A stretch of 64,000 nt of DNA from Cupriavidus sp. BIS7 (lineage in GTDB: Bacteria; Pseudomonadota; Gammaproteobacteria; Burkholderiales; Burkholderiaceae): contig NZ_ALOU01000013.1 in NCBI RefSeq assembly GCF_000292345.1, positions 1 through 64,000 of the forward strand, given 5' to 3'. The position numbers were made by a program, and so were the translations under genes. The notes under the pieces are model-generated. The model was given only the letters and a program-made list of their open reading frames with translations. It was not told the DNA's origin and did no database searches. The first letter of the stretch is position 1; the number at the start of each line of letters is the position of its first letter. Below, one piece after another: positions 7,917 to 16,660 of the stretch.

Positions 7917-8459
7917 ATGTATCTGGTCGATACCAACATCATCAGTGAGCAGCGCAAGCGCTCCCGGGCAGACCCGGGCGTGCTTGCCTTCTTCGAAGAC
8001 GCCGATACGGAAGAGCATGAGTTGTTCATCTCTGTCGTCACGCTTGGGGAACTGCGTCGCGGCGTGGAACTGAAGCGATATCGCGGAGACCGGCAACAAT
8101 GCAAGGTGCTCGACGAATGGCTGCTGGGTGTCCAGAGGCGCTATGCACACAGCATCCTTGCCGTCGATGCACGCATCATTGAACTCTGGGGACACTTGCG
8201 TGTGCCGTACGCCGAAAACGCGCTCGACAAATTGATAGCCGCCACCGCGCTTGTGCACGGACTGACCGTGGTGACGCGGAACGTTCGCGACTACGCAAAC
8301 ACCGGCGTCCGGATACTCAACCCGTTCAGCGACGACCCGCCCGTTCGCCGGATTCTAGTCTTATGCACATCACGTCATGCACATCAGGTTCACGCAGGGG
8401 CGCCCGTAACGCAGCCGCACATGCATGCAAGCAGATGTCGCGGATTCAGGCGGCCATGA
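7917..8459 (+). CDS. vapC: VapC/FitB-type PIN-domain ribonuclease toxin
   Basis: The first ~140 residues are a typical PIN domain: MYLVDTNIISE with Asp5, the central acidic residue in TLGELRRGVE, and the C-terminal block ENALDKLIAATALVHGLTVVTRN containing the third conserved acid. Such proteins are metal-dependent RNases that cleave tRNA or rRNA when the antitoxin is lost. The frame continues for about 40 residues beyond the usual end (ILNPFSDDPP); this Cys/His/Arg-rich tail is absent from ordinary family members and overlaps the possible upstream start (8425) of the cupin gene, so it may reflect a lost stop codon. Confidence 0.85.
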   Translation: MYLVDTNIISEQRKRSRADPGVLAFFEDADTEEHELFISVVTLGELRRGVELKRYRGDRQQCKVLDEWLLGVQRRYAHSILAVDARIIELWGHLRVPYAENALDKLIAATALVHGLTVVTRNVRDYANTGVRILNPFSDDPPVRRILVLCTSRHAHQVHAGAPVTQPHMHASRCRGFRRP

Positions 8460-8499
8460 GACTACACTTACGATTTCAACGTCCTTGCGCCCTCCCGCT

Positions 8500-8886
8500 G
8501 TGAATACCGCCACAAAGCCCTTACAGGTCACCCTGACAGATTTCCGTACCGAGCCAGCGCCGAGCCACGACAACCCCCGGCCTGACCGGCTCGTCAAGGG
8601 CAACCCGGACCGCACCACCTGGACGCACTACAGCGCGAACCAAGGCGATTTCGACTGCGGCATCTGGGCCTGTGAACCCGGTGCGTGGCGCATCGCGTTC
8701 CCCGCAGGCAAGGAAGAATTTTTTCACGTCGTCAGCGGGCGTCTGCGCATCACCAGCCACACCGGTGACGCGCGCGAGTTCGGTCCCGGCGATGCTTGCG
8801 TGATCCCCGCAGGATTTGAGGGCGTGTTCGAGGTCATCGAACCGGTGCGCAAGTATTTCGTCGTTATCGATCGCGGCCCGAACTGA
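8500..8886 (+). CDS. Cupin-domain protein (DUF861 type)
   Basis: A single small beta-barrel cupin of about 128 residues. The conserved core reads FPAGKEEFFHVVSGRLRIT, then FGPGDACVIPAGFEGVFEV, as in the DUF861 family that includes ureidoglycolate-lyase-like and sugar-acid proteins. I favour the GTG at 8500 (V-NTATKPLQVTL); an in-frame ATG at 8425 would add 25 residues and overlap vapC. Neither has a strong ribosome-binding site. It lies 23 bases before the next gene, so the two are probably cotranscribed. The substrate is unknown. Confidence 0.75.
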   Translation: MNTATKPLQVTLTDFRTEPAPSHDNPRPDRLVKGNPDRTTWTHYSANQGDFDCGIWACEPGAWRIAFPAGKEEFFHVVSGRLRITSHTGDAREFGPGDACVIPAGFEGVFEVIEPVRKYFVVIDRGPN

Positions 8887-8909
8887 CGTTCCTCACTGGA
8901 GCCCCTGCG

Positions 8910-9545
8910 ATGCTCGTCCGCCTTGCCCTGCTGACAGCGTCGCCGGTCATGCTGTGCGTGAGCGGCATCGCCTCTGCCGCCAGCCCGAGCTTCGATTGCA
9001 AGGCGGCAGAAGGGCAAACCGAACAACTGATCTGCAAGGACGACACGCTCGCACGGCTAGACCGCGAAACCACCCGGCTCTATGGGCTGGCGCTTGACGC
9101 GCACTCATTGCCGACAGCGCAGAAAAAGCGGCTGCTGGCAGAGCAGCGCGGCTGGGTCAAGGGTCGAAACGACTGCTGGAAATCGGATGACGCAAGGGCG
9201 TGTGCGACAACCAGCTACCTGCAGCGCATTTACGAACTGCGACACAGCTACGCTGGCGCACGCACGCAGGACGACAAGGGCATCAGCCGCGGGCCGTTCG
9301 GAATTCGCTGCCCAGGCATCGAGGCTGTCATCGCCGGGACGTTCGTGCAGACAGCCCCCGGATACGCGTACCTGCGCTGGCTGGACCAGCAACTGGTGCT
9401 GAAGCAGACACCGGCCGCCTCGGGCGCACGCTACGCGGCGACCATCGCCGATGGCGAAGCGCTGTTCTGGGACAAGGGGCCCGATGCCCAACTGGTCCTG
9501 CCCGGCAAGCCGGGAATGAATTGCCACGTGGAAACCTTCGACTGA
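8910..9545 (+). CDS. Exported lysozyme-inhibitor-like protein (LprI-type plus MliC-like domains)
   Basis: This 211-residue protein has a Sec signal peptide (about 1-24, ending ASA). Residues 28-105 have the DUF1311/LprI pattern: FDCKAAEGQTEQLICKD, then LARLDRETTRLY, an EQRGWVKGRNDCW segment and paired cysteines. The C-terminal 80 residues contain GARYAA, GEALFWDKGPDAQLVL and a late Cys, which resembles the MliC lysozyme-inhibitor fold. Both families bind lysozyme in the periplasm, so this may be a two-domain defence protein. GGAG precedes the ATG. The MliC match is by eye and weaker than the LprI match. Confidence 0.75.
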   Translation: MLVRLALLTASPVMLCVSGIASAASPSFDCKAAEGQTEQLICKDDTLARLDRETTRLYGLALDAHSLPTAQKKRLLAEQRGWVKGRNDCWKSDDARACATTSYLQRIYELRHSYAGARTQDDKGISRGPFGIRCPGIEAVIAGTFVQTAPGYAYLRWLDQQLVLKQTPAASGARYAATIADGEALFWDKGPDAQLVLPGKPGMNCHVETFD

Positions 9546-9608
9546 TTTCGGCGGACTGCCGTGGCGGCGACGCCACGACATCGATTGCACGCCACATGGG
9601 CACTCCAT

Positions 9609-9630
9609 ATAATAACGATTCTCATTTACA
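9609..9630 (+). promoter_or_regulatory. Fur box upstream of the FecI-type sigma gene
   Basis: The sequence ATAATAACGATTCTCATTTACA lies about 50 bases before the sigma factor ATG; its core AATAACGATTCTCATTT closely follows the Fur-box pattern found before fecI-type genes in beta-proteobacteria. It implies iron repression of the sigma/anti-sigma/receptor operon. Confidence 0.8.
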
Positions 9631-9678
9631 AGTCGTTACTCACCTTCAGCAGGCCCGTCGGGCAACAAGGAATGGACG

Positions 9679-10188
9679 ATGGCAGCCGACGCTGGTCCGC
9701 ACCACGATATCCACACACTCTACAGCGGCCACCACCGATGGCTGCTTGGCTGGCTGCATCGCAAGGTCGGCTGTTGGCATCGTTCCGCCGACCTTGCGCA
9801 TGACACGTTCATGCGGCTCCTGGCACGCGAAGAAGCGTTGGCAATTGTCGAACCGCGCGCGTTCCTGACTACCGTCGCGCAGCGTGTGCTGGCCAACCAA
9901 TGGCGGCGCGAGAAGCTGGAACAGGCCTATATGGAAGCGCTCGCCAGTCAGCCGGCGGCACTGGTACCTTCCGTAGAAGAGCGGGCGATCCTGCTGGAAA
10001 CCCTTCATGAGATCGCAGAACTACTCGAAGGATTGCCCGTGGCCGTCAAGCGCGCATTCCTGATGGCACAACTCGAAGGACTGAGCCAGGCCGAGATCGC
10101 CGCGGCCTTGCGGATCTCGGTGACCACAGTCAAACGGTATCTGGTGCGCGCCTGCACACAGTGCTACTTCGCATTGCCTGCCTCATGA
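9679..10188 (+). CDS. ECF sigma factor, FecI family
   Basis: This 169-residue extracytoplasmic-function sigma factor has region 2 (about 12-75, including DLAHDTFMRLLA and EPRAFLTTVAQRVLANQWRR) and region 4 (about 105-165, LPVAVKRAFLMAQLEGLSQAEIAAAL and the ISVTTVKRYLVRA recognition helix). FecI-type factors direct transcription of a ferric-siderophore receptor after a signal from FecR. The ATG lies downstream of the Fur box. Its stop overlaps the fecR-like start as ATGA, indicating coupled translation. Confidence 0.92.
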   Translation: MAADAGPHHDIHTLYSGHHRWLLGWLHRKVGCWHRSADLAHDTFMRLLAREEALAIVEPRAFLTTVAQRVLANQWRREKLEQAYMEALASQPAALVPSVEERAILLETLHEIAELLEGLPVAVKRAFLMAQLEGLSQAEIAAALRISVTTVKRYLVRACTQCYFALPAS

Positions 10189-11162
10189 GCGCACCGGGCC
10201 ATGCCATTCCGCCTCACGTGGCACGTGCCGCCGTGGAATGGCTGCTTGCACTGCAAGGACATGGCGCCGACGATGCCACGCGCGCCGCGTGGCGCAACTG
10301 GCTGACCCAACATCCCGATCATGCTCGCGCGTGGTCACACATTGAGGCAGTCAATGCTCGACTACGCAGTGTTGCATCGCCATTGGCCGCCACCGTCGCA
10401 CGCGCGGCACTGACCCCGCCACGCTCGGCCAGCAGGCGCCAGGCCGTCACGGCGCTGGCAACCGTATTCGCGGGCGGGGCAGCGGTGTGGGCTGCGAAGG
10501 GTCACGCTCCGTTGCAGGACTGGCTGGCCGACGCGCACACCGCTGTGGGAGAGCAGCGTCAGCTCACACTCGACGACGGCACACAGGTCAGGCTGAACAC
10601 GGACACTGCGATCGACGTGGCCTTCACGGCCGACGAAAGGCGCATCAACCTGCTGCGCGGCGAAATCTTCATCGAGACCGGTCAAGATCCCCGGGCTGCA
10701 CGCAGGCCCTTCGTGGTCGCCACGCGCGATGCCACGCTGCAACCGCTCGGAACACGATTCGCGGTGCGCCAACTGGCCGATGCGGGCTGGATCGGCGTCA
10801 CCGAGGGTGCCGTCGCGATCCGGCCGCAGGCCAATACCAGCGCCAGTCGCGTGATAGTCGCTGGCTGGCAGGCGCGCTATACGTCGGGCGCCGTCGATGC
10901 ACACCGGACACTGCCAAATAGCGATATCGCCTGGAAAGACGGCATGCTCGTGGCCACGGACATGCCCTTGGCCGAGTTCCTGAGTGAGATCGACCGTTAC
11001 CGGCCAGGCCGGCTACGTTGCGACCCCGCCGTCGCCAATCTGCGCGTATCGGGCACGTTCCCGCTGGCGAACACCAATCGCATTCTCGATGCACTTCGAA
11101 CCGCTCTGCCGATCCGCATCCATTATCTGACGCGTTACTGGACCACCGTACTTCCGGCGTAA
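10185..11162 (+). CDS. FecR-type anti-sigma / signal transducer
   Basis: This 325-residue inner-membrane protein has an N-terminal cytoplasmic DUF4880 region (PPHVARAAVEWLLALQ ... AAWRNWLTQHPDHARAW), a single transmembrane segment near residues 85-105 (ALATVFAGGAAVWAA), and a periplasmic FecR domain with the DDGTQVRLNTDTAIDV and LLRGEIFIETGQD motifs. The last 70 residues look like the receptor-facing secretin/TonB short domain. It would relay the siderophore-occupied state of the receptor to the sigma factor. I chose the ATG at 10185 because it overlaps the sigma stop; the frame is open to 10161. Confidence 0.92.
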   Translation: MSAPGHAIPPHVARAAVEWLLALQGHGADDATRAAWRNWLTQHPDHARAWSHIEAVNARLRSVASPLAATVARAALTPPRSASRRQAVTALATVFAGGAAVWAAKGHAPLQDWLADAHTAVGEQRQLTLDDGTQVRLNTDTAIDVAFTADERRINLLRGEIFIETGQDPRAARRPFVVATRDATLQPLGTRFAVRQLADAGWIGVTEGAVAIRPQANTSASRVIVAGWQARYTSGAVDAHRTLPNSDIAWKDGMLVATDMPLAEFLSEIDRYRPGRLRCDPAVANLRVSGTFPLANTNRILDALRTALPIRIHYLTRYWTTVLPA

Positions 11163-11264
11163 TTTTCGCGCGGCTCTCAGCTTTTTTGCCGACTGGTGGT
11201 CTGTTCCGGATTCTCGCGTGACATAGGAGATGAAACCCTTTACGCATCTTCGTCCGCAGAATCC

Positions 11265-13724
11265 ATGTCGCACCAGATCCTGGCGCTGCCGCGCCGCCGC
11301 TCCGCCTATGTCCTGCAATATTCGATCGTGCTCGCCGCCTTGTGCGGCGCCACCTTGCCGTGGTCCAGCTACGCGCTGGCGCAGGGCGCGCCCGCGCAGG
11401 CCACATCGTCGCAGCACTCCTACGACATTCCCGCTGGCCCGCTGCAGGCCACGCTGAATCGCTTCGGCCGCGAGGCCGGCATCCTGCTGGCGTTCACGCC
11501 CGAGCAAGCTGCCAATCGGCAAAGCCACGGCCTGCGCGGTCAATATGGTGTGCGCGAAGGGCTCGACGCAATCCTGCAAGGCACCGGCTTGGCCGCGTCG
11601 GCCAATGCCGACGGCAGCTACGTCCTGGTGCGCAACGTCACGCAGGACGAACCGGCCCGCGACGACCACATTGCCGCGCTCCCCCCGGTCACGGTCAGCG
11701 CGGACGCCGAAAGCTATCGCGCGCCACAAACCACCTCGGTACTGCGCTCGGATGCACCGCTGATGGATACCCCGCAGGCCGTGAATATCGTGCCCGCGCA
11801 GGTCATGATCGACCAGCGGCCGCGCAACCTTGACGATGCCGTCAACAACATCAGCGGGATCACCCAGGGCAACACGCTGGCCGGAACGATGGATGCCATC
11901 ATGAAGCGCGGCTTCGGCAACAACCGGGACGGCTCAGTCATGCGCAACGGCATGCCGCTGGTACAGGGCCGCAGTCTGAACGCCAACGCGGACAGCGTCG
12001 AAGTACTGAAGGGTCCGGCATCACTGCTCTACGGGATCATGGACCCCGGCGGTGTCATCAACATCGTGAGCAAGCGCCCATCGCTGCAACGGTCCACCTC
12101 GCTGTCGCTTCTTGGCACGACATACGGCCATGGCAAGAACGGCGCGGGCGGAACGATCGACACCACCGGCGCGATCGGCACATCGGGCCTGGCCTACCGT
12201 CTTGTGGCCGACTACATCGACGAGTCCTACTGGCGCAATTTCGGCGAGAACCGCGAAACGCTGGTCGCGCCGTCGCTGGCCTGGTATGGCCAGGACACCC
12301 AGGTGAACCTTTCCTACGAGTACCGCAAGTTCCTCTATCCGTTCGATCGTGGCACGGCGCTCGATCCACGCACGATGGAGCCCCTGCCGATCCCAAGCCG
12401 GCGCCGCATCGACGACCCGCTCAACGAGATGCGCGGTGAATCGCACCTCGCACAACTGACCGTCGATCATCATTTCAATGCCGATTGGCGCGCGCACTTC
12501 GGCTATAGCTACAACCGTGAAGCCTATGATGCAGGGCAGCTGCGCAACATAGGACTGAATCCCGTTACCGGCGCCATCACCCGCCGCAATGATGCGACCG
12601 ATGGCGCGTTGAGCACCGACAGCTACGGGGTGGCGTATGTCAGCGGCAACTTCCGCATCGCCGGTATGCGTAACGAACTGCAGGTGGGCGCGGACAGCGA
12701 GTACCGCCGCATCTATCGCCAGAACATGCTGCGCCAGCGGGCGACCGCGCCGTTCAACTATCTGGACCCGGTCTATGGCCTGGAGCCTCCGGCGACCAGA
12801 ATCTCGGCCACCGAAAGCGACCAGACCGATACGCTGCACGCCACGTCACTGTTCTTCCAGGACAGCCTGTACCTGACGGACAAGTGGATTCTGGTAGGCG
12901 GCGCGCGATACCTGAGCTACAGCCAGTTGGCCGGACGCGGGCGTCCGTTTTTGGCCAATACCGATATCACGGACCAGAAGTGGCTGCCGCGCGCCGGCAT
13001 CGTCTACAAATGGACGCCCGCGTTCTCGCTATACGGCAGCTACACGCAATCGCTGAAACCGAACTCGACGATCGCTCCGCTTGGCGGCGGCGCGGTCATC
13101 GATGCGTCGATCGCCCCGGAACAGGCCGCGTCGTGGGAACTGGGCGGCAAGGTCGAACTGGCCAGCGGCATCAGCGGCACGCTGGCGCTGTTCAACATCG
13201 ACAAGCGCAACGTGCTGGTATCGCAGTTCAATCCGGCCACCGGGTTGATCGAATGGCGCACGTCCGGACGCGCGCGGTCAAGCGGCGTGGAACTGGACGT
13301 GACCGGCCAGATCGGCCGGCACTGGAACGTCATCGCCAGCTACGCGTACCTTGACGCCAGGATCACCGAAGACCCCAAGTACGACGGCAATCGGCTCTGG
13401 AACGTCGCGCAACATACGGCCGCATTGTCCGCCGTCTATGACTTCGGCCAGATCCTCGGCGCCGACCGCTTCCGGCTTGGCGGCGGCATTCACTACGTAG
13501 GCAACCGCCCGGGAGATTCGGCCAACAGCTTCTGGCTGCCAGCCTACACGCTGTTCGATGCCTTTGCCACCTACGAGACCCGTGTCGGCGGTCAGAAGGT
13601 GCGCTTCCAGCTCAACGTCAAGAACCTGTTCAACCGCGTGTATTACCCATCGGCAGTCCAACCGCTTGCGGTCGCCGTGGGTAATCCCCGGCAGGTCACG
13701 CTCCTGACCACCTTCGATTTCTGA
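11265..13724 (+). CDS. TonB-dependent siderophore receptor with N-terminal signalling domain
   Basis: This 819-residue outer-membrane receptor has a signal peptide (about 1-40), an STN signalling domain (about 52-125, YDIPAGPLQATLNRFGREAG ...), a TonB-box-like LPPVTVSA, a plug (PQAVNIVPAQVMIDQ through GIMDPGGVINIVSKRP) and a 22-strand-type barrel ending in TTFDF. The STN domain fits regulation by the FecI/FecR pair upstream. The family matches FhuA/FoxA/ferripyoverdine-type siderophore receptors; the ligand is not readable. The ATG at 11265 has a weak ribosome site; a GTG at 11196 is the only longer start. A strong AGGAG (11225-11229) instead serves an ATG at 11230 in another frame. Confidence 0.9.
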   Translation: MSHQILALPRRRSAYVLQYSIVLAALCGATLPWSSYALAQGAPAQATSSQHSYDIPAGPLQATLNRFGREAGILLAFTPEQAANRQSHGLRGQYGVREGLDAILQGTGLAASANADGSYVLVRNVTQDEPARDDHIAALPPVTVSADAESYRAPQTTSVLRSDAPLMDTPQAVNIVPAQVMIDQRPRNLDDAVNNISGITQGNTLAGTMDAIMKRGFGNNRDGSVMRNGMPLVQGRSLNANADSVEVLKGPASLLYGIMDPGGVINIVSKRPSLQRSTSLSLLGTTYGHGKNGAGGTIDTTGAIGTSGLAYRLVADYIDESYWRNFGENRETLVAPSLAWYGQDTQVNLSYEYRKFLYPFDRGTALDPRTMEPLPIPSRRRIDDPLNEMRGESHLAQLTVDHHFNADWRAHFGYSYNREAYDAGQLRNIGLNPVTGAITRRNDATDGALSTDSYGVAYVSGNFRIAGMRNELQVGADSEYRRIYRQNMLRQRATAPFNYLDPVYGLEPPATRISATESDQTDTLHATSLFFQDSLYLTDKWILVGGARYLSYSQLAGRGRPFLANTDITDQKWLPRAGIVYKWTPAFSLYGSYTQSLKPNSTIAPLGGGAVIDASIAPEQAASWELGGKVELASGISGTLALFNIDKRNVLVSQFNPATGLIEWRTSGRARSSGVELDVTGQIGRHWNVIASYAYLDARITEDPKYDGNRLWNVAQHTAALSAVYDFGQILGADRFRLGGGIHYVGNRPGDSANSFWLPAYTLFDAFATYETRVGGQKVRFQLNVKNLFNRVYYPSAVQPLAVAVGNPRQVTLLTTFDF

Positions 13725-13733
13725 GGATTTACG

Positions 13734-14441
13734 ATGCCTGTCTCCCCGCTCCGCCGCACCCTGACTATCGGCGCCTTGCTTGCCACCTGTGGCGTAACTT
13801 CTGCCGCGGCGGATACGCCGTCCCGTGGCACGGTCGCGCTCGTCATGCAAGCCGATGGGCCCAACGCGGCCATCGATCAAAAGATCCGCACCCACCTCGA
13901 GTCACGCGGGTTCGCGGTCAACCTGCTAAATCAGGATGCCCCGGCATCACGCGCGGCACATGCGCGTCTTGTGATCATGTCGTCGACAATCTCCGCGAAG
14001 CTGGTTGGTCCCGGCTGGCGCCAGTTGCCCGTGCCGCTACTGACGTGGGAGGACGACATGCTCGACGATCTGGCCATGACAGGCAAGCTCGATGGCACGG
14101 ACTACGGTACGGCAAAGCACGAACGCTTTCTGTGGCTCGTCAACGCTCCGCATCCGGTTGCAGCAGGACTCCCCGCGGGTACCACGACCGTCTATCAGAA
14201 GGCGGGATACATGAACTGGGGCAAACCGGGGCTCGGCGCAAGCATTATCGCCACGTTGTATGGCCAGCCCGAAAAGGCCGCGATCTTCGTCTATGAAAAA
14301 GGAGCGACGATGGACTACGAGTCCCAAGCCCCCGCGCGCCGCGTGATGTTCTTTATCGGCAACGATACGTTCACTAACCTGTCCGGGGCGGGTGTCCAGC
14401 TGTTCGACGCCGCGGTGGACTGGGCGGCGGGAGACCTGTAA
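13734..14441 (+). CDS. Exported protein of unknown function in the siderophore receptor operon
   Basis: This 235-residue protein has a signal peptide (about 1-26, cleavage after SAAA). The mature part reads as an alpha/beta fold: VALVMQADGPNAAIDQKI, LVIMSSTISA, LLTWEDDMLDDLAMTG, AAIFVYEKGATM, RRVMFFIGNDTF. The pattern vaguely recalls ThuA-like or class I amidotransferase-like folds, but no catalytic triad can be assigned. It starts 9 bases after the receptor stop and so belongs to the same iron-regulated operon; a role in siderophore handling is inferred only from that. Confidence 0.75.
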   Translation: MPVSPLRRTLTIGALLATCGVTSAAADTPSRGTVALVMQADGPNAAIDQKIRTHLESRGFAVNLLNQDAPASRAAHARLVIMSSTISAKLVGPGWRQLPVPLLTWEDDMLDDLAMTGKLDGTDYGTAKHERFLWLVNAPHPVAAGLPAGTTTVYQKAGYMNWGKPGLGASIIATLYGQPEKAAIFVYEKGATMDYESQAPARRVMFFIGNDTFTNLSGAGVQLFDAAVDWAAGDL

Positions 14442-14485
14442 CGCCACCGTGCGCGGCCGGGGCGCCCGTCGACGCCGATGGGCCC

Positions 14486-14529
14486 TGATGGGGCGCTGAT
14501 GGGGCGCTGATGGGGCGCTGATGGACCGC
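14486..14529. repeat. 11-bp tandem repeat
   Basis: Three exact copies of TGATGGGGCGC (14486-14518) are followed by a degenerate fourth (TGATGGACCGC, to 14529). They lie between the 235-residue gene and the DUF3820 gene. Slippage is a likely origin. Confidence 0.85.
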
Positions 14530-14597
14530 TACGGACCGTTATGGACACTGACGCACGCTACAATTCGCGCTTCTCATCGTCCACGGACCCGCCCATC

Positions 14598-14822
14598 ATG
14601 CTGCCGGACAGCGATTCCCTGACGTTACTCGTCACACGCGAAATGCCCTTCGGCAAGCACAAGGGCACGCTGATCGCCGACCTGCCGGGCAACTACCTGA
14701 ACTGGTTCGCGCGGGAGGGCTTTCCTCCCGGCGAAATCGGCCGCCTGCTGGCGCTGATGCACGAACTCGACCACAACGGGCTGTCGCACCTGCTGAAGCC
14801 GCTACGCAAACCGCTGCGCTAG
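14598..14822 (+). CDS. DUF3820 family protein
   Basis: This 74-residue protein has the family core MPFGKHKGTLIADLPGNYLNWF followed by an amphipathic helix (EIGRLLALMHELDHNGL). DUF3820 members include a Pseudomonas protein reported as a quorum-sensing-regulated virulence factor, but the molecular function is not established. I place the start at the ATG of MLPDSDSL; the open frame extends to 14541. It is monocistronic and converges on opgG, with 10 bases between the stops. Confidence 0.8.
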   Translation: MLPDSDSLTLLVTREMPFGKHKGTLIADLPGNYLNWFAREGFPPGEIGRLLALMHELDHNGLSHLLKPLRKPLR

Positions 14823-14832
14823 GCACCGGCGC

Positions 14833-16404
14833 CTAGCGCACCGTCTGGCCCGACACGACCTGGTTCACGGTATCGGGCGGAATCTGGTAGCTCCAGGTTT
14901 CGCTGAGCAGCTTGCCGTTGGACACCAATGCCTCGCGCATCTCCACCACTTTCTTCGGGTCCTTGACCTTGATGCGCAGCGTCACGCGATACCCCCTGGT
15001 CACGGGATTCGGCTGGATCACGTTTTCGATCACCTCGGCGTTGTCGCTGACGCTGAACGTCGGCTGCACCGGCGTATTTGGCGGAAGGTTGGCCAGCACC
15101 GGGCCCTCGAAGTCGATCACGAAGCCGAGGCTGCCGTCGAGATGGCGGATCAGGTTGGCCTGCGTAATCTCGCCCGCCGTCCGCATCGTCTGCTTGACCC
15201 ATGCCAGGTCCTTCGCAAAGATCGCGCGTTCGTCCGTGGTCCAGTGCATTGTGTAGTCGGCACGGATCGGCTGGCCCTTCGGCGGCAACTGCTCAGGCGT
15301 CCAGAACGCCACGATGTTGTCGTTGGTCTCGTCGGGCGTCGGGATCTCCACGAGTTCGACCTTGCCACGGCCCCAGTCGCCCTGCGGCTCGATCCATGCG
15401 CTCGGGCGCAGGTCATAGCGATCCTTCAGATCCTCGTAGGCCGAGAAATCCCGCCCGCGCTGCAGCAGGCCGAAGCCGCGCGGATTGTTGACGGTGAACG
15501 CGCTCAGCGCCACGTGCTTCGGGTTGTTCAGCGGGCGCCACAGCCATTCGCCGTCGCCAGTGTGGATGGCCAGGCCATTCGAGTCGTGCAGGGCCGGCCG
15601 GAAGTTGTTGGCGTCGCGCTGCTGGTTCGGCCCGTACAGGAACATGCTGGTCAGCGGTGCGATGCCCAGCCTGGTCACCGGCCCGCGCATGAAGACGCGC
15701 GCCTGCACCTTGAGCACCGAGTCCTCGCCCGGGTAGAGATCGAAGCGATAGGCGCCCGTCGCATTCTTCGAATCCAGCAGCGCGTAGAACACCACGTGCT
15801 TGTCCTGCGGGTTCGGGCGCTCGATCCAGAATTCGCGGAAGGCCGGGAATTCCTCGGGCTCGGACAGGCCGGTATTGATGGCCAGCCCGCGGCTGGACAG
15901 GCCATAGACCTGCCCCTTGCCGATAACGCGGAAGTAGCTCGCACCAAGCACGCTCATCACTTCGTCCAGCTTGTCGGCCCGGTTGATCGGGTACAGCAGC
16001 CGGAAGCCAGCGTATCCGAGCTTGTTCGTGGCCGCACGGTCGAGCTTCAGTTCGCCGAAATCGAAGCGGCCGGGATCGTAGCGAATTTCGTCGACCTTGC
16101 CGCCAACGATCTCGTGGATGCGAACCGGGGAACTGAACTGCATGCCCTGGTGATAGAAGCCCAGGCGAAACGGCGTGCCCTGGTCGTTCCAGGCAAGATG
16201 GTCAAGCTTCGGCTGGATCTTGATGTAGTCCGCAAACTGCATCTGCGCAAACACCGGTGGCAGGTTGCTGACCGGCGCCGTATAGGGCCGCTCCGCGAGC
16301 GACTTGGCGCGCGCGGTCACGTCGTCGAGCGAGAAGGCATGACTGGCCGGCGCAACGCCGATCAGGCAGCCGGCAAGCGCGAGCCCCGGCAAGACAAGTT
16401 TCAT
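14833..16404 (-). CDS. opgG: Periplasmic glucan biosynthesis protein OpgG/MdoG
   Basis: This 523-residue protein has a Sec signal peptide ([23 protein letters not shown]) and the OpgG/OpgD fold: [81 protein letters not shown] and the [20 protein letters not shown] block. In enterobacteria OpgG acts in the periplasm with the glycosyltransferase OpgH to make osmoregulated periplasmic glucans. No opgH is adjacent. The frame is open to 16485, but the signal peptide sets the start at 16404. It is divergent from a GH3 beta-glucosidase. Confidence 0.9.
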   Translation of the reverse strand: MKLVLPGLALAGCLIGVAPASHAFSLDDVTARAKSLAERPYTAPVSNLPPVFAQMQFADYIKIQPKLDHLAWNDQGTPFRLGFYHQGMQFSSPVRIHEIVGGKVDEIRYDPGRFDFGELKLDRAATNKLGYAGFRLLYPINRADKLDEVMSVLGASYFRVIGKGQVYGLSSRGLAINTGLSEPEEFPAFREFWIERPNPQDKHVVFYALLDSKNATGAYRFDLYPGEDSVLKVQARVFMRGPVTRLGIAPLTSMFLYGPNQQRDANNFRPALHDSNGLAIHTGDGEWLWRPLNNPKHVALSAFTVNNPRGFGLLQRGRDFSAYEDLKDRYDLRPSAWIEPQGDWGRGKVELVEIPTPDETNDNIVAFWTPEQLPPKGQPIRADYTMHWTTDERAIFAKDLAWVKQTMRTAGEITQANLIRHLDGSLGFVIDFEGPVLANLPPNTPVQPTFSVSDNAEVIENVIQPNPVTRGYRVTLRIKVKDPKKVVEMREALVSNGKLLSETWSYQIPPDTVNQVVSGQTVR

Positions 16405-16660
16405 CCTGTTACGCAATGACGCGGCAAAGACGGCAAGAACCACGAATCCCTCCAGGTACAGACATCGACAAAAGGCCACAAACAAGCCATTAGGGCCAGT
16501 GTATGGCGTATAAGGCTGTAGACTTGCGGCGCAGTTCAGAAAAATAACCGATTTCGCCGGACGTGCCTGTCAGACATACGGTGACAGCCGCGCAAACCCC
16601 GGTGCCGCACCATTGCGGGGCGAGGGTCCGGCAGTCCGTTCATCACCGACAAACCAGAAC
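16405..16660. promoter_or_regulatory. Divergent promoter region between opgG and bglX
   Basis: These 256 bases separate the two divergent start codons and must hold both promoters. I see no other gene and no clear operator. Confidence 0.5.
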
